A stretch of DNA of 35,490 nucleotides from positions 1-35,490 of the forward strand of contig CAJPJR010000017.1 of the NCBI GenBank assembly GCA_905369775.1, written 5' to 3'. The position numbers were made by a program, and so were the translations under genes. The DNA comes from Prevotellaceae bacterium UBA1746. Its GTDB lineage: Bacteria > Bacteroidota > Bacteroidia > Bacteroidales > Bacteroidaceae. Positions 16,001 through 23,170 of this stretch are shown here, one piece after another (the first letter of the stretch is position 1; each line of letters begins with the position of its first letter). The notes under the pieces were generated by a model. That model made no database searches. It was not told the origin of the DNA and saw nothing but the letters and a program-made list of their open reading frames with translations.

Positions 16001-17562
16001 ACCGCATTGAGGTGCTCAATCGCGACACCCTCACCGTGAAAGTCACCGTCACCCCGCAGCGCCGCACCGAGGAACTCCCCTGGTTCCAACTCGCCGAATA
16101 CGGAAGCCGCGCCCTCATGATGGTGCGCAACGTCAACGTGGCCTATCGCACCTCCTCGAGTCTCAACCTCCCCGGCTTCATGCCCTCCATCGGCGACGCC
16201 TTCGGACAAGCTCGCCCCGGCGGACTGCTCGCTCCCGGTTTAGACTTCGCCTTCGCCACCATCGGAGGGGAAACCTACGTGCACCGTGCCGCCGAACGTG
16301 GATGGCTCTTGCAGTCCGACAGCATCATCACCCCCGCTGTCACTTCCAGCACAGAAGATCTGCAAATACGCGCCACCCTCGAACCCTTCCGCGACTTCAA
16401 AATCAACCTGAGTTTCTCGCGCAACCTCAATCGGTCGAAGTCCATCCAATACATGTACCCGGGCATGCCCACGCTGCAAAACGGTTCGTTCGCCATGACC
16501 ACGTGGTCGCTCGGCACCGCCTTCTCCTCTTTCGGCAATCCCAACAACGGCTACGCCAGCGCCTCCTTCCGACGCTTCAACCAACTGCTCGATCAGTACC
16601 GCGCGCAGGTCGAACAGCGCTACGCCGGCGCCACCTATCCCAACGGCATGGGCCAATGGAGCGGAAAGCCCTACGATCCCGCCAACGGCGGAGTGGATCG
16701 TTACTCCGCTTCCGTCATGATCCCCGCCTTCCTCGACGCCTATACCTCGTCGGGAGGCCGTCTCGACCTCTTCCCCGCCGTGAGCCGCCTGTTGCCGAGC
16801 TGGACACTCCAGTACGCCGGTCTCGCCCAATTGCCCTCTTTCAAACGTTGGTTCAAGTCCTTCAACCTCAACCACGCCTACAAGAGTTTGTATAGTGTCG
16901 GGGCCTACGGCACCTTCCAGTCGTTCCGCGAGATGGCCGATGGTTTCGGATTCGTCACCGCAGTGGAGAACGGACTCCCCACGCCCTCTTCCCGCTACGA
17001 CATCTCGACCGTTACCCTCAACGAGACCTTCTCGCCGCTCCTCGGCATCGACATGACCTTCCACAACGACCTCACCGCCCGCATCGAGATGCGACGCACA
17101 CGCGTACTCACGCTCTCCATGACTTCGCAGTTGCTCAACGAGACGCATTCCAACGACGTCGTGGTCGGTTTCGGCTATCGCGTGGCCGACTTCAAGGGCT
17201 TCACCCGCGCCTCGCGTGTCAAGCGCACTGTCCGTTCGCGCAACCGCAAAAATGCACCCGAGGAGAACACGCCGACGCCCACCGTGACCGACGGCACGCC
17301 GCACTCGCTCAATTTGCGACTCGACCTCTCCTTCCGCTCGCAAAGTGCGTTGCAACGCAACCTCCTCACCCGCCTCTCGCAAGCCACCAACGGCAACCGC
17401 GCCCTGCAAATCTCGCTCGCCGCCGACTACGAAGTGTCGAAATTCCTCACCGTATCCGCCTACTACGACCGGCAGAGCAATCAACCCCTGCTCACCTCGT
17501 CGGCCTATCCCTCGACGATGCAAGATTTTGGTATCAACCTCAAGTTCCAACTCACCCGTTGA
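10021..17562 (+). CDS. sov: Type IX secretion outer-membrane translocon Sov/SprA
   Basis: 2513 residues from the ATG at 10021 (an in-frame GTG lies 6 bases upstream). Sov (Porphyromonas) / SprA (gliding flavobacteria) forms the giant single-chain beta-barrel of roughly 36 strands through which type IX secretion cargo crosses the outer membrane. An N-terminal hydrophobic segment (MLPIVLLGTVALSVLAL) is followed by a Thr/Arg/Pro-rich linker, then long repeating strand-rich sequence. This includes the N-terminal domain FGFDFDEKVNLSLNGKVGDK with VNMDFNYNTDATFNFDTQQL, the plug-like section and a C-terminal strand ending GINLKFQLTR. Length agrees with the family at about 2,400-2,550. The frame is intact. 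It follows ruvA by 16 bases and ends before a strong hairpin. The other T9SS core genes (porK-N, porV, porT) are not in this window. Confidence 0.95.
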   Translation: MTFSALFRRMLPIVLLGTVALSVLALREGAHKGAAPTATVTAQRPVGRKDRTTRTAAATAARTTSRPTEATDSARSANPTQDDPSQPTRPARTETVMPFVVQPTVSTRGILPLHSADVKNPDNLQTGLFYDEETGTYKYGTRLGGQWLYVPFYLAGDEVRRMGIEQSMRDYFRRRNNEEFQARGKDKFDFSDMQFSLGPAEKIFGPGGVRVRTQGSAELKIGATHRFTDNPSLAERNRSVFGFDFDEKVNLSLNGKVGDKVNMDFNYNTDATFNFDTQQLKLRYEGKEDEIVKLIEAGNVSLAANSSLIRGAQSLFGVRADMQFGRLKLRTMVAQKKSASQSVNSRGGVQLNDFEFSAADYDENRHFFLAHYFRDHYDGWMTQLPNVLSGVKINRIEVWITNTSAVTDNTRNLVALTDLGEAKHIKNSHWTAANPTAVPANTTNNEYATLTGSFPAVRDITQTGTQLDGIGMTGGDDYEKIESARLLSPSEYRLNADLGYLSLRTALQPDQVLAVAFEYTYKGENYQVGEFSTDLKDNTRSLIVKSLKNTACTPRQGNWALMMRNVYSLGATDVQRERFMLDVKYLSDTTGVYLSYLPIPSMKDQRLLTVMGLDRLDNNARRVPNGYFDFVEGYTVDAASGRVFFPVVEPFGRNLIKAIGDTTLARQFAYTELYDSTHTVAKQIAEHNKFRISGKFKATKADEIQLNTTGIPQGSVVVRAGGQLLTEGTDYTVDYNAGTVKILNKSILDAGTPVSCSVESNADYGMQRKTMFGVDFQYDVSKKFQVGGTLMHLGEQPLTSKVAMGSEPLNNTIWGLNMAWKTQSQWLTDLVNRLPFVHTTTPSNINFTAEFAQLIAGRNTGAQGNASYIDDFENAKTDIDISTPQQWTISSTPSMFAESQLTNNVRYGYNRALLAWYVIDPLFTRRSSSLTPGYIKNDVQQLSDPRVREIYASDLYPNKSLNYKDAATLPVLNLAFYPNERGPYNLDPSLDSDGKLRNPAQRWGGMMRRIETSDFDAANVEYVEFWMMDPFTEINGKVPNYTGDLYFNLGEISEDVLKDGRKFYESGLPTDGDRSQVAETAWGLVPTQNAVTYAFNTSSDARRRQDVGYNGLTSEEERTFGAYADYLRTIRPNVRPAVYDSIAQHPSGDQYYYFRGKNWDEQRASILERYKYINNPNGNSAAADGETYASAYKTTPDVEDINQDFTLNEYEKYYQFRVRIDPTAMQVGQNYIVDMRTVNSKTRDGKSPATKWYLFRIPLSEYERKYGSISDFSSIRFIRMFLTGFDQPIVLRFATLSLVRGEWRDYRQPLYQNVPAASSGQLVVSAVNFEENNDKHPVNYVLPPGISRAIEPGQDQVLQNNEQALSLTVKDLGSGDARAVYKNTHLDLRRYKHLQLFVHANALPGDKELADGQVSLFLRLGSDYKNNFYEYEIPLVLTPEGRYTGTPGRRSVWPTDNMIDIDLEQLTHVKKARNRKRAQGLAAYTTLYDEYDPQRPKNKISVQGNPSLGDVRTVMIGLRNNSRSVRSIEVWANELRLQDFANKGGWAAQSQLNIQLADLANINLAGHAETNGFGGLEETVSQRRDDDLYQYSVTTNLDAGKLLPPEVKLTAPIYYSYSKEVIVPRYNPLDTDMPMSDALDALPLRSQRDSLRNITNHVVTNKNFSVSGLRFNRTTQSAPMPYDLGNFTASFAHATRHTSGTTTAREIDMNWKFDLAYNYSPGMRTVEPLKQLITSRSPWLRILRDFGVNPLPQNISLMSNLSRHYYELQERDIEQLDNRSLPLSFASDFLWNRSLQFRWDPTKNIHFSFMSGTDAEIQQPNVVVNKELYPTEYAAWKDSVMHSLRDLGRPLNYRQTADLSWNVPLNKLPALDWVTADFKYNAAYNWTRGVEAANGSSLGNVIGNRRDVTFNSRLSLEALYNKVPFLKRVNRKFSAGPTAGKKPEEKKPFERAVTLRKDTATVVVHNLSTKKLRVVAIRPDGNRFPVRYKVLDVNRIEVLNRDTLTVKVTVTPQRRTEELPWFQLAEYGSRALMMVRNVNVAYRTSSSLNLPGFMPSIGDAFGQARPGGLLAPGLDFAFATIGGETYVHRAAERGWLLQSDSIITPAVTSSTEDLQIRATLEPFRDFKINLSFSRNLNRSKSIQYMYPGMPTLQNGSFAMTTWSLGTAFSSFGNPNNGYASASFRRFNQLLDQYRAQVEQRYAGATYPNGMGQWSGKPYDPANGGVDRYSASVMIPAFLDAYTSSGGRLDLFPAVSRLLPSWTLQYAGLAQLPSFKRWFKSFNLNHAYKSLYSVGAYGTFQSFREMADGFGFVTAVENGLPTPSSRYDISTVTLNETFSPLLGIDMTFHNDLTARIEMRRTRVLTLSMTSQLLNETHSNDVVVGFGYRVADFKGFTRASRVKRTVRSRNRKNAPEENTPTPTVTDGTPHSLNLRLDLSFRSQSALQRNLLTRLSQATNGNRALQISLAADYEVSKFLTVSAYYDRQSNQPLLTSSAYPSTMQDFGINLKFQLTR

Positions 17563-17592
17563 TCCCCCGCACGGGGCGCAACCGCACACACC

Positions 17593-17643
17593 AAAGAGCG
17601 ACGCTCGAACCGATCCACAAGATCAGTCCGAGCGTCGCTCTTT
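17593..17643 (+). terminator. Bidirectional terminator between sov and the metY operon
   Basis: A perfect 15-base stem (17593-17607 with 17629-17643), its loop closed further by a GATC/GATC pair, ends in a T-run on the plus strand and has AAAG on the other side. It separates the convergent sov/sprA and lipid-kinase-like genes, and could stop transcripts from both. Confidence 0.85.
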
Positions 17644-17709
17644 TTATCGAATAAGTAAAGTAAAGATCCCGTCGCCGAGACCGCGCAGCGTTCAATCTTG
17701 CCGGATGAC

Positions 17710-18660
17710 TCAATCCACCGGCACCCAAAACGGTTGCGACTCGCGCAGCACCTCCACCTCCATCGTGCTCACACGGTGGCGAATGGGGCGGCTGTCGATG
17801 GTCACCGTGCCCTGTCCCACTTGGAAGAATTTCACCCGGCGTGTGCGCCACACGCTCACACTCTTCTGTTGCGAAAGAAAGCGACCGCGCAGCAAGTGCC
17901 ACAACCCGGCAAAAGCTTCGAACAAGCGGGGTCGACGCACCGCCGAGATGTCGAGCATCCCATTATAGGGCACCGCCGAAGGCGTCTGCCCGTATCCGGT
18001 ACACGATCCCACGCAGAGCGTCGTGATGCGCTGCTCGAAGGTCTCCACACCCGTGGTGAAACGCACGCGGGCCGAATGCCGATGCCACACGAGCATCAGC
18101 GCACTGCTCAACTCGCGAAGCAAACCCAGGCCGCCCCAGAAATGCTGGTAGCGTCGGCGCAGTTTGACCATGGCCGCCGCCATGCCCAGGTTCACGCAGT
18201 TGAGGAAATAACGTCGCTCCTTCTTGCCGTCGGGCGCTACCAGATCGGCCACCCCCACGTCGACCTTGCGCAGCCGTCCGCGCACCAGCCGATCCACGCA
18301 AGCTTCGGGCTCCGATTCGTTCAGTCGCCAGAAATGCGCAAATCCGTTGATCAATCCGTTCGGAATCACAGCCAGCGCCGGGCGTTCTTTCGGGTCGGGC
18401 ACCGCTTCGATCAGTCCGTTCAGCGCACTGTTCAGCGCGGCATCGCCGCCCACCACCACAATGAGCCGATAGCCGTTGGCGGCCATCATCGCTGCCAGGC
18501 GCTCGATGCTGCCCGGCCCTTCGCTCTGCACGAAATCGTAGGGCTGCTTGATCGCATCCAATCGAGCCCTGATGCGAGCCCAACGCCGGCGCGAACGCCA
18601 ACTGCCTTCCTGGGGACAATACAAGATGCCCCAGCGTGATTGCTCCGAGTTGTTCAGCAT
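17710..18660 (-). CDS. Divergent lipid-kinase family protein, altered motifs
   Basis: 316 residues with the fold signature of the diacylglycerol kinase catalytic domain, but its hallmark motifs differ from those of the intact family member at 3636. The nucleotide motif is GGDAALNSALNG (71-82) where the classic form is GGDGTxNE, and the second motif is PNGLINGFAHF (100-110) where PxGSGNxLA is usual. The N-terminus (RWGILYCPQEGSWRSRRR) also departs from the usual NPxSG start. The C-terminal portion keeps a typical pattern (GYGQTPSAVPYNGMLDISAV, FFQVGQGTVTIDSRPI). It may bind lipid or nucleotide without phosphorylating, or use a variant mechanism. I recall Bacteroidales homologues with the GGDAALN variant, so this may be a family trait. 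It is the last gene of the run after miaA (43-base gap) and ends at the shared terminator. Confidence 0.75.
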   Translation of the reverse strand: MLNNSEQSRWGILYCPQEGSWRSRRRWARIRARLDAIKQPYDFVQSEGPGSIERLAAMMAANGYRLIVVVGGDAALNSALNGLIEAVPDPKERPALAVIPNGLINGFAHFWRLNESEPEACVDRLVRGRLRKVDVGVADLVAPDGKKERRYFLNCVNLGMAAAMVKLRRRYQHFWGGLGLLRELSSALMLVWHRHSARVRFTTGVETFEQRITTLCVGSCTGYGQTPSAVPYNGMLDISAVRRPRLFEAFAGLWHLLRGRFLSQQKSVSVWRTRRVKFFQVGQGTVTIDSRPIRHRVSTMEVEVLRESQPFWVPVD

Positions 18661-18703
18661 GATGATCTTTGGGGTGGGTTACACATTCAAATCCTCAGCA
18701 CGT

Positions 18704-19660
18704 TCAGTTCGTCAGCTGCAACATCTCGGCGAGTTGTTGCAGCTGAGCATCGCGCGGAGCCGCGGCATCGATCCAGTGAATCGGACAGCCCCTGCGCTCC
18801 ATGCCGCGAAACCACGTCATCTGGCGTTTGGCAAACTGATGAATGGCCGTTTCGAGTTGCGCAACCATCTCGTCGTAGGTCAATTGGCCGATGAGGTGCA
18901 GGGTCACGAACTTATATTCCAACCCATAGTAAATCAAATCGTCGGGAGCGATGCCCTCGTCGAGCAAACGTTGCACCTCATCGAGCATGCCGTCGGCGAG
19001 CCGCTGGCGCAAGCGCGCACTGATGCGCGCCCGTCGCGTGTCGCGATCGATCGACAAACCGATGTTGAACGCCTTCATCACCGGAAAATCACGGCGTCCG
19101 GCTTCGCGCTCGAGGTTGTACGTTTCGATTTCTATGGCTCGGATTGCTCGCTTACACGAATCCACGTCGGTGGTGTTGTGCAGCACCGCACCCGAACGGG
19201 CTTTCAGCGCCGCCAATTCGGCCGTCAGTTCCGCCAGCGTCCGTCCCTCGAGCGAGGCACGGAGCGCCGGATTCTGCGGAACGTGGCTGATGTTGTAATT
19301 GCGCACCACACTCTCCACGTACAAGCCCGTGCCGCCACACACCACCGTGCGCTTTCCGCGACGGCCGATGTCCTCAAAGGCTTCGAGGAAATCGTGTTGA
19401 TAGCGATAGAGGTTGTATTTCGTACCGGGTTCGACAATGTCGATCAAATGGTAGGGCACCCGTCGCCCCGCGATGCAATAATCGTCGAGGTCCTTGCCCG
19501 TGCCGAGATCCATGCGCCGATACACTTGACGCGAATCTGCGCTGATGATCTCCGCATCGATGCGATCGGCCAAAGCCACGGCAAACGAAGTTTTGCCGCA
19601 GGCCGTGGGTCCCACCACCGTCACGAAGTCGAAATCCGAAAGAGAGGGAAGTGCTGACAT
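18704..19660 (-). CDS. miaA: tRNA dimethylallyltransferase MiaA
   Basis: 318 residues from the ATG at 19660; the longer frame from 19735 would overlap the end of metY and is rejected. MiaA adds dimethylallyl to N6 of A37 in tRNAs reading codons that begin with U, making the i6A precursor of ms2i6A. The P-loop GPTACGKT (17-24), the SADSRQVYRRMDLGTGK stretch and CGGTGLYVESV are characteristic. It sits 34 bases after metY and 43 bases before the divergent lipid-kinase gene, all on the minus strand, so the three are probably co-transcribed. Nothing abnormal is seen. Confidence 0.96.
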   Translation of the reverse strand: MSALPSLSDFDFVTVVGPTACGKTSFAVALADRIDAEIISADSRQVYRRMDLGTGKDLDDYCIAGRRVPYHLIDIVEPGTKYNLYRYQHDFLEAFEDIGRRGKRTVVCGGTGLYVESVVRNYNISHVPQNPALRASLEGRTLAELTAELAALKARSGAVLHNTTDVDSCKRAIRAIEIETYNLEREAGRRDFPVMKAFNIGLSIDRDTRRARISARLRQRLADGMLDEVQRLLDEGIAPDDLIYYGLEYKFVTLHLIGQLTYDEMVAQLETAIHQFAKRQMTWFRGMERRGCPIHWIDAAAPRDAQLQQLAEMLQLTN

Positions 19661-19694
19661 GAATGTGTGTTGTACGAATTGAAACTGCGACCGC

Positions 19695-20987
19695 TTAGAC
19701 AGTGGGCTCGTCGAGTGCCTGACGAAGGTCGGCAATGAGATCGTCGGTCGCTTCGATGCCGAGGCTCAAACGCATCAGATCGGGAGCGATGCCGGCCGCG
19801 CGGAGCTGCTCGTCGCTCAACTGGCGATGCGTGTGACTGGCGGGGTGCAAAATGCAGCTCTTCGCGTCGGCCACGTGCGTCACAATGCTGATCAGGCGGA
19901 GGCGATCCATGAAACGAACGGCCTCTTCGCGTGTGCCTTTCAGGCCGAAGGCCAGCACACCGCAACCGCCATTGGGCAGGTACTTCTTGGCCAATGCCGC
20001 ATCCACACCGTCGGGATCGTCGGCATAGTGCACCCAGGCCACGCGCGGGTGAGCCTTGAGGAAAGCGGCCACGGCGTGGGCGTTCTCCACGTGACGACGC
20101 ATGCGCAGGTGGAGCGTCTCCAACCCGTTGTTGAGCAAGAAGGCGTTTTGCGGGCTCTGGCAGCTGCCCAGGTCGCGCATGAGTTGCGCGGTGGCTTTCA
20201 CGATGTAGCCCGCCGCACCGAAGGCTTGAGCGTAGATCAGCCCGTGGTAGCTCTCATCGGGGGTGCAAAGTCCGGGGAACTTGTCGGCATGCGCCATCCA
20301 GTCGAAGTGGCCGCTGTCGACAATGCAACCGCCCACGGCCGTCGCCTGCCCGTCCATGTATTTGGTGGTGGAATGCACCACAATGTCGGCTCCCCACTCG
20401 AAGGGGCGGCAGTTGACCGGGGTGGCAAAAGTGTTGTCGATCACCAAAGGCACCCCCTGCTCGTGCGCCACGCGGGCGAAGCGCTCGATGTCGCACACGC
20501 GACCGCCGGGGTTGGAGATCGTTTCGCTGAACACGAGCTTCGTGTTGGGACGGAAGGCGGCGCGCAATTCTTCGTCGCTCGCATCCAGATCGACCAGCGT
20601 GCAGTCGATACCCATTTTCTTCATCGTCACCACGAAGAGGTTGAACGTTCCACCGTAGATGCCGTTGGTGGCAATGAAATGTCCGCCGGCCTCACAGATG
20701 TTGAACACCGCATAGAAGCTGGCCGCCTGACCGCTCGAAGTGAGCATGCCGGCCACACCGCCTTCGAGCGTGGTAATCTTCGCAGCGGCCGAATCGCAGG
20801 TGGGGTTCTGCAAGCGCGAATAGAAATAGCCCGATTCCTTCAAGTCGAAGAGGCGGCCCATCTGTTCGGTGCTTTCATATTTGAACGTGGTGCTCTGATA
20901 AATAGGCAATTGACGCGGTTCGCCGTTCTTGGGCGTCCAACCCGCTTGCACGCACTGCGTGTCGATCGATAGTTTGTTTTGTTCCAT
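19695..20987 (-). CDS. metY: O-acetylhomoserine sulfhydrylase MetY
   Basis: 430 residues from the ATG at 20987. PLP-dependent Cys/Met-metabolism family enzyme that joins sulfide (or methanethiol) to O-acetylhomoserine, giving homocysteine (or methionine). SSGQAASFYAVF near residue 84, the cofactor Asp184 in VIDNTFATP and the PLP lysine Lys209 in HSTTKYMDGQAT are present. The length and the ending match MetY better than the shorter MetB/MetC cystathionine enzymes (about 380-390), but methionine gamma-lyase activity cannot be excluded from sequence. The leader from the predicted promoter is only about 20 bases, so there is no room for a SAM riboswitch. First gene of the metY-miaA-lipid kinase-like run. 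Confidence 0.88.
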   Translation of the reverse strand: MEQNKLSIDTQCVQAGWTPKNGEPRQLPIYQSTTFKYESTEQMGRLFDLKESGYFYSRLQNPTCDSAAAKITTLEGGVAGMLTSSGQAASFYAVFNICEAGGHFIATNGIYGGTFNLFVVTMKKMGIDCTLVDLDASDEELRAAFRPNTKLVFSETISNPGGRVCDIERFARVAHEQGVPLVIDNTFATPVNCRPFEWGADIVVHSTTKYMDGQATAVGGCIVDSGHFDWMAHADKFPGLCTPDESYHGLIYAQAFGAAGYIVKATAQLMRDLGSCQSPQNAFLLNNGLETLHLRMRRHVENAHAVAAFLKAHPRVAWVHYADDPDGVDAALAKKYLPNGGCGVLAFGLKGTREEAVRFMDRLRLISIVTHVADAKSCILHPASHTHRQLSDEQLRAAGIAPDLMRLSLGIEATDDLIADLRQALDEPTV

Positions 20988-21014
20988 GTGAAATGTGTTG
21001 TGATAAGTGCAAAA

Positions 21015-21022
21015 CAAAAATA
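21015..21022 (-). promoter_or_regulatory. Probable promoter of metY
   Basis: Minus strand TATTTTTG (21022-21015) matches TAnnTTTG. No -33 TTTG is visible at the proper distance, so this is weaker than the others. Predicted leader is about 20 bases. Confidence 0.45.
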
Positions 21023-21103
21023 CATCATTCGCGGCGAATGAAGCCCCGTCGGCGACAGGAAAATCGCGGAGGTAAAGAAAATCTGCTTTTTTTCGAGCGA
21101 AAA

Positions 21104-21135
21104 TTTGGTCACTACAAAAAAATGCCCTACTTTTG
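21104..21135 (+). promoter_or_regulatory. Promoter of tRNA(CAT)
   Basis: TTTG (21104-21107), exactly 20 bases of spacer, then TACTTTTG (21128-21135): an exact match to the Bacteroidota two-box promoter, ending 35 bases before the tRNA. Confidence 0.75.
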
Positions 21136-21170
21136 CACTCGCAAACGAGGAACAACTCACAAGTTCACTC

Positions 21171-21244
21171 GGCGAGGTAGCTCAGCTGGTTAGAGCGCAG
21201 GATTCATAATCCTGAGGTCCCGGGTTCAATCCCCGGCCTCGCTA
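21171..21244 (+). tRNA. tRNA-Met (CAT), or tRNA-Ile2 before lysidine change
   Basis: 74 nt that folds as a complete cloverleaf: acceptor GGCGAGG/CCTCGCT with a G1-U72 wobble, D stem GCTC/GAGC, anticodon stem CAGGA/TCCTG with loop TTCATAA (anticodon CAT), T stem CCGGG/CCCGG, discriminator A73. CCA is not encoded. It lacks the C1xA72 mismatch of initiator tRNA, so it is an elongator Met tRNA or the Ile2 tRNA whose C34 is converted to lysidine by TilS. I cannot choose between these by eye. Confidence 0.93.
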
Positions 21245-21251
21245 CTCCAAG

Positions 21252-21282
21252 AAGGATCGATTCTCACGAATCGATCCTTTTT
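21252..21282 (+). terminator. Terminator of tRNA(CAT)
   Basis: Arms 21252-21263 and 21268-21279 pair perfectly over 12 bases around the loop TCAC, ending in a T-run. It starts 8 bases after the tRNA. The 282 bases from here to repeat B are CG-rich with no recognised feature. Confidence 0.88.
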
Positions 21283-21564
21283 CGTTTCTGTCTCCTCCCC
21301 GTCCTTCGTTTCGGCCGCGGTCGCCACACCGGCATTTCATCCGCGGCAGCGCGCAACTCTCGGCGCCACCGACTCGCCACGCGCGCGGTGTTTGCACAAC
21401 GCACGCCTCAGCGGCACGCACACCGAATGGCTTCTCTCGTCCCCTCGCGAACGCGCACGCATCTTCCCGACCCGCACGAAAAAACACCCTCTTTTCTTTC
21501 CTTTCCTCCCATGGTTCTCGGCGCGCACCCCGTCTCTCGTTTTCAGCACCGCCTTTCGCGCATC

Positions 21565-21899
21565 ACGCGCGCCTCAGTCAGTTTCAGAAAAAAGCCTTCA
21601 CCTCTTCACCAACCTCGCATATTTCACTATTGCACAGCGGATTAAGGGTGAAGACTTTATTATTTTTTCCTTCACCTCTCTCGTTCCGTGGCTTCACCCC
21701 GAAAGTGAAGAATTTTCGTCGCGGATTTTCGCCGAAAACAGGCACCAATCGAGAAGAAATCGGGGGAGCAAAACGGTGAAGGCGAAGGTGAAGGAAAAAA
21801 GCAAAAACCTTCACCCCTAAACAGCAGTCGGTCAATGTTTTGCGACCGGTCGGTGAAGGAGTGAAGGCTTTTTTCGAAAACTACCTGACGTGCGCGCGT
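21565..21899. repeat. Inverted-ended intergenic repeat, copy B
   Basis: A 335-bp element of the same family as copies A and C. The left end reads ACGCGCGCCTCAG, then AGTTTC, AAAAAAGCCTTCAC and CTTCACC. The right end, on the other strand from 21899, reads ACGCGCGCACGTCAGG, AGTTTTCG, AAAAAAGCCTTCAC and CCTTCACC, so the two ends align over about 45 bases. Shared interior landmarks are ACAGCGGATTAAGGGTGAAG (21634-21653), CCTTCACCCCTAA (about 21808-21820) and GTTTTGCGAC (21837-21846). GGTGAAGG-type words occur on both strands throughout. The glycosyltransferase stop codon at 21938 (minus strand) lies only 38 bases from the right end, and no other terminator for that gene is visible. Confidence 0.8.
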
Positions 21900-21937
21900 A
21901 CGCGAGCGCGCGAGCATGCACGTTTGCGGTGTGTATC

Positions 21938-23134
21938 CTACAGCTCGTGCAGCGCACGCAGCAAACGCCGTTCGCCGCGATAGGGTTGCCACAACATCCA
22001 GATCAACAACAACGCGGCCGGCACGTCGAAGGCCAGTTGCTCCGGTGCATACATGGGCAACGCCGCGCCATAGAGCGCCGTTGCGGCCCAACGCGTGCAG
22101 CCGTTGGCCGTCCAGAGCGTGTGCAGTGCCGGCGCGAAAGCCAACAGCCGACCCACCACGTAGAACAACGCCGCAACCAGCGCCACTGCGGTCATGACTT
22201 TGTTCCAACGCTCGCGCGGCGAAACGTAAACCGCCGTGTAGGCGGTGCGTTGCAGCACCACAGCCCGCTCTTTGCGACGCATGTGCAACGTTTCCCAGTC
22301 GGGCATCACCTGGCGCACGACACTCGCGGGATGCATCTCGACTGCCACGCGCCGGGCATCGGCGCGCGCCGCCAACAGCGCACAGGCGCCGAAGGGCAGA
22401 TCGAGACTGCCGGCGAAACCACCGCTTTGCAAAAACCATTCGCGGCGGAAAGCCACGTGGCCGCCGTCGGCCGCCGCGGCATGGCCGGCGAGCACAGAGC
22501 GCGCACTCCGCGCCCAGTCCCACGCGCGGAGCCGATTGGCTTCGGGCACGGCCGTCGAATCTTCGTGCTCATAGTTGGCATAACCCATCACCACGTCGTT
22601 CTCGTCGGTGAAGTGGGTGGCAAGGTGCTGCAACCATTCGTCGCTCATCGGACGGCTGTCGGGCTCCACGACGACCACCCACGGCGCACGGGCGGCACGG
22701 ACGCCGAGGGCCACGGCCACCTTGTGGGCATCGACGTTGCGCCGACGACTCTCGGGGACGAAGGTGTAGCGCAAATGGCCGTGCTGCGCCTGAAAACGCG
22801 TCACGACTTCGACCACTGCTCCGTCTTCGCCGGCGGCATTGGCCACCACCACCTCATAAGGACCGAAACGCTGCGTCAAGAACTGCGGGAGGTGCCGACT
22901 GAGGGTTTCGGCTTCGTTTTGCACCGGCAGAATGATGGACACCAGTGGATCTAAGGGCGCGGCGGCGGTGCCCACCACCCCACCCTCGACGGGAGGCGCG
23001 GGCAGCACGCGGGCCGACTGTGCGTCGGCACAAGCGATGACCGGTTTGAAGGCGGTGGCGCGAAAATAGACGTTGAGCCCCACGGACAGGAGGAGCAGAA
23101 AGAGAGGGAGGACAATGAAAAGTATTTCTATCAT
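21938..23134 (-). CDS. Membrane-anchored family 2 glycosyltransferase
   Basis: 398 residues from the ATG at 23134. A TTG 33 bases upstream also opens the frame but overlaps the preceding stop and precedes the membrane segment, so the ATG is preferred. An N-terminal membrane helix (about 3-22) is followed by the GT-A domain: VSIILPVQNEAETL, EVVVANAAGEDG, and VVVVEPDSRPMSDEW carrying the acidic metal/sugar site. The Q/R-rich acceptor portion ends in two or three helices (about 305-370). GT2 enzymes transfer a sugar from a nucleotide or lipid-linked donor, here probably to an envelope glycan or lipid; donor and acceptor are unknown. It lies 36 bases after the RNA methyltransferase gene and is probably co-transcribed. 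Its 3' end abuts repeat copy B. Confidence 0.82.
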   Translation of the reverse strand: MIEILFIVLPLFLLLLSVGLNVYFRATAFKPVIACADAQSARVLPAPPVEGGVVGTAAAPLDPLVSIILPVQNEAETLSRHLPQFLTQRFGPYEVVVANAAGEDGAVVEVVTRFQAQHGHLRYTFVPESRRRNVDAHKVAVALGVRAARAPWVVVVEPDSRPMSDEWLQHLATHFTDENDVVMGYANYEHEDSTAVPEANRLRAWDWARSARSVLAGHAAAADGGHVAFRREWFLQSGGFAGSLDLPFGACALLAARADARRVAVEMHPASVVRQVMPDWETLHMRRKERAVVLQRTAYTAVYVSPRERWNKVMTAVALVAALFYVVGRLLAFAPALHTLWTANGCTRWAATALYGAALPMYAPEQLAFDVPAALLLIWMLWQPYRGERRLLRALHEL

Positions 23135-23170
23135 AAGTTGTTCCGGATCGGTAGACGAACTACTCAAAAT

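Noticed and set aside
20988..21014. SAM riboswitch in front of metY
   Set aside because: The predicted leader is only about 20 bases, too short, and no riboswitch-like pairing was seen.
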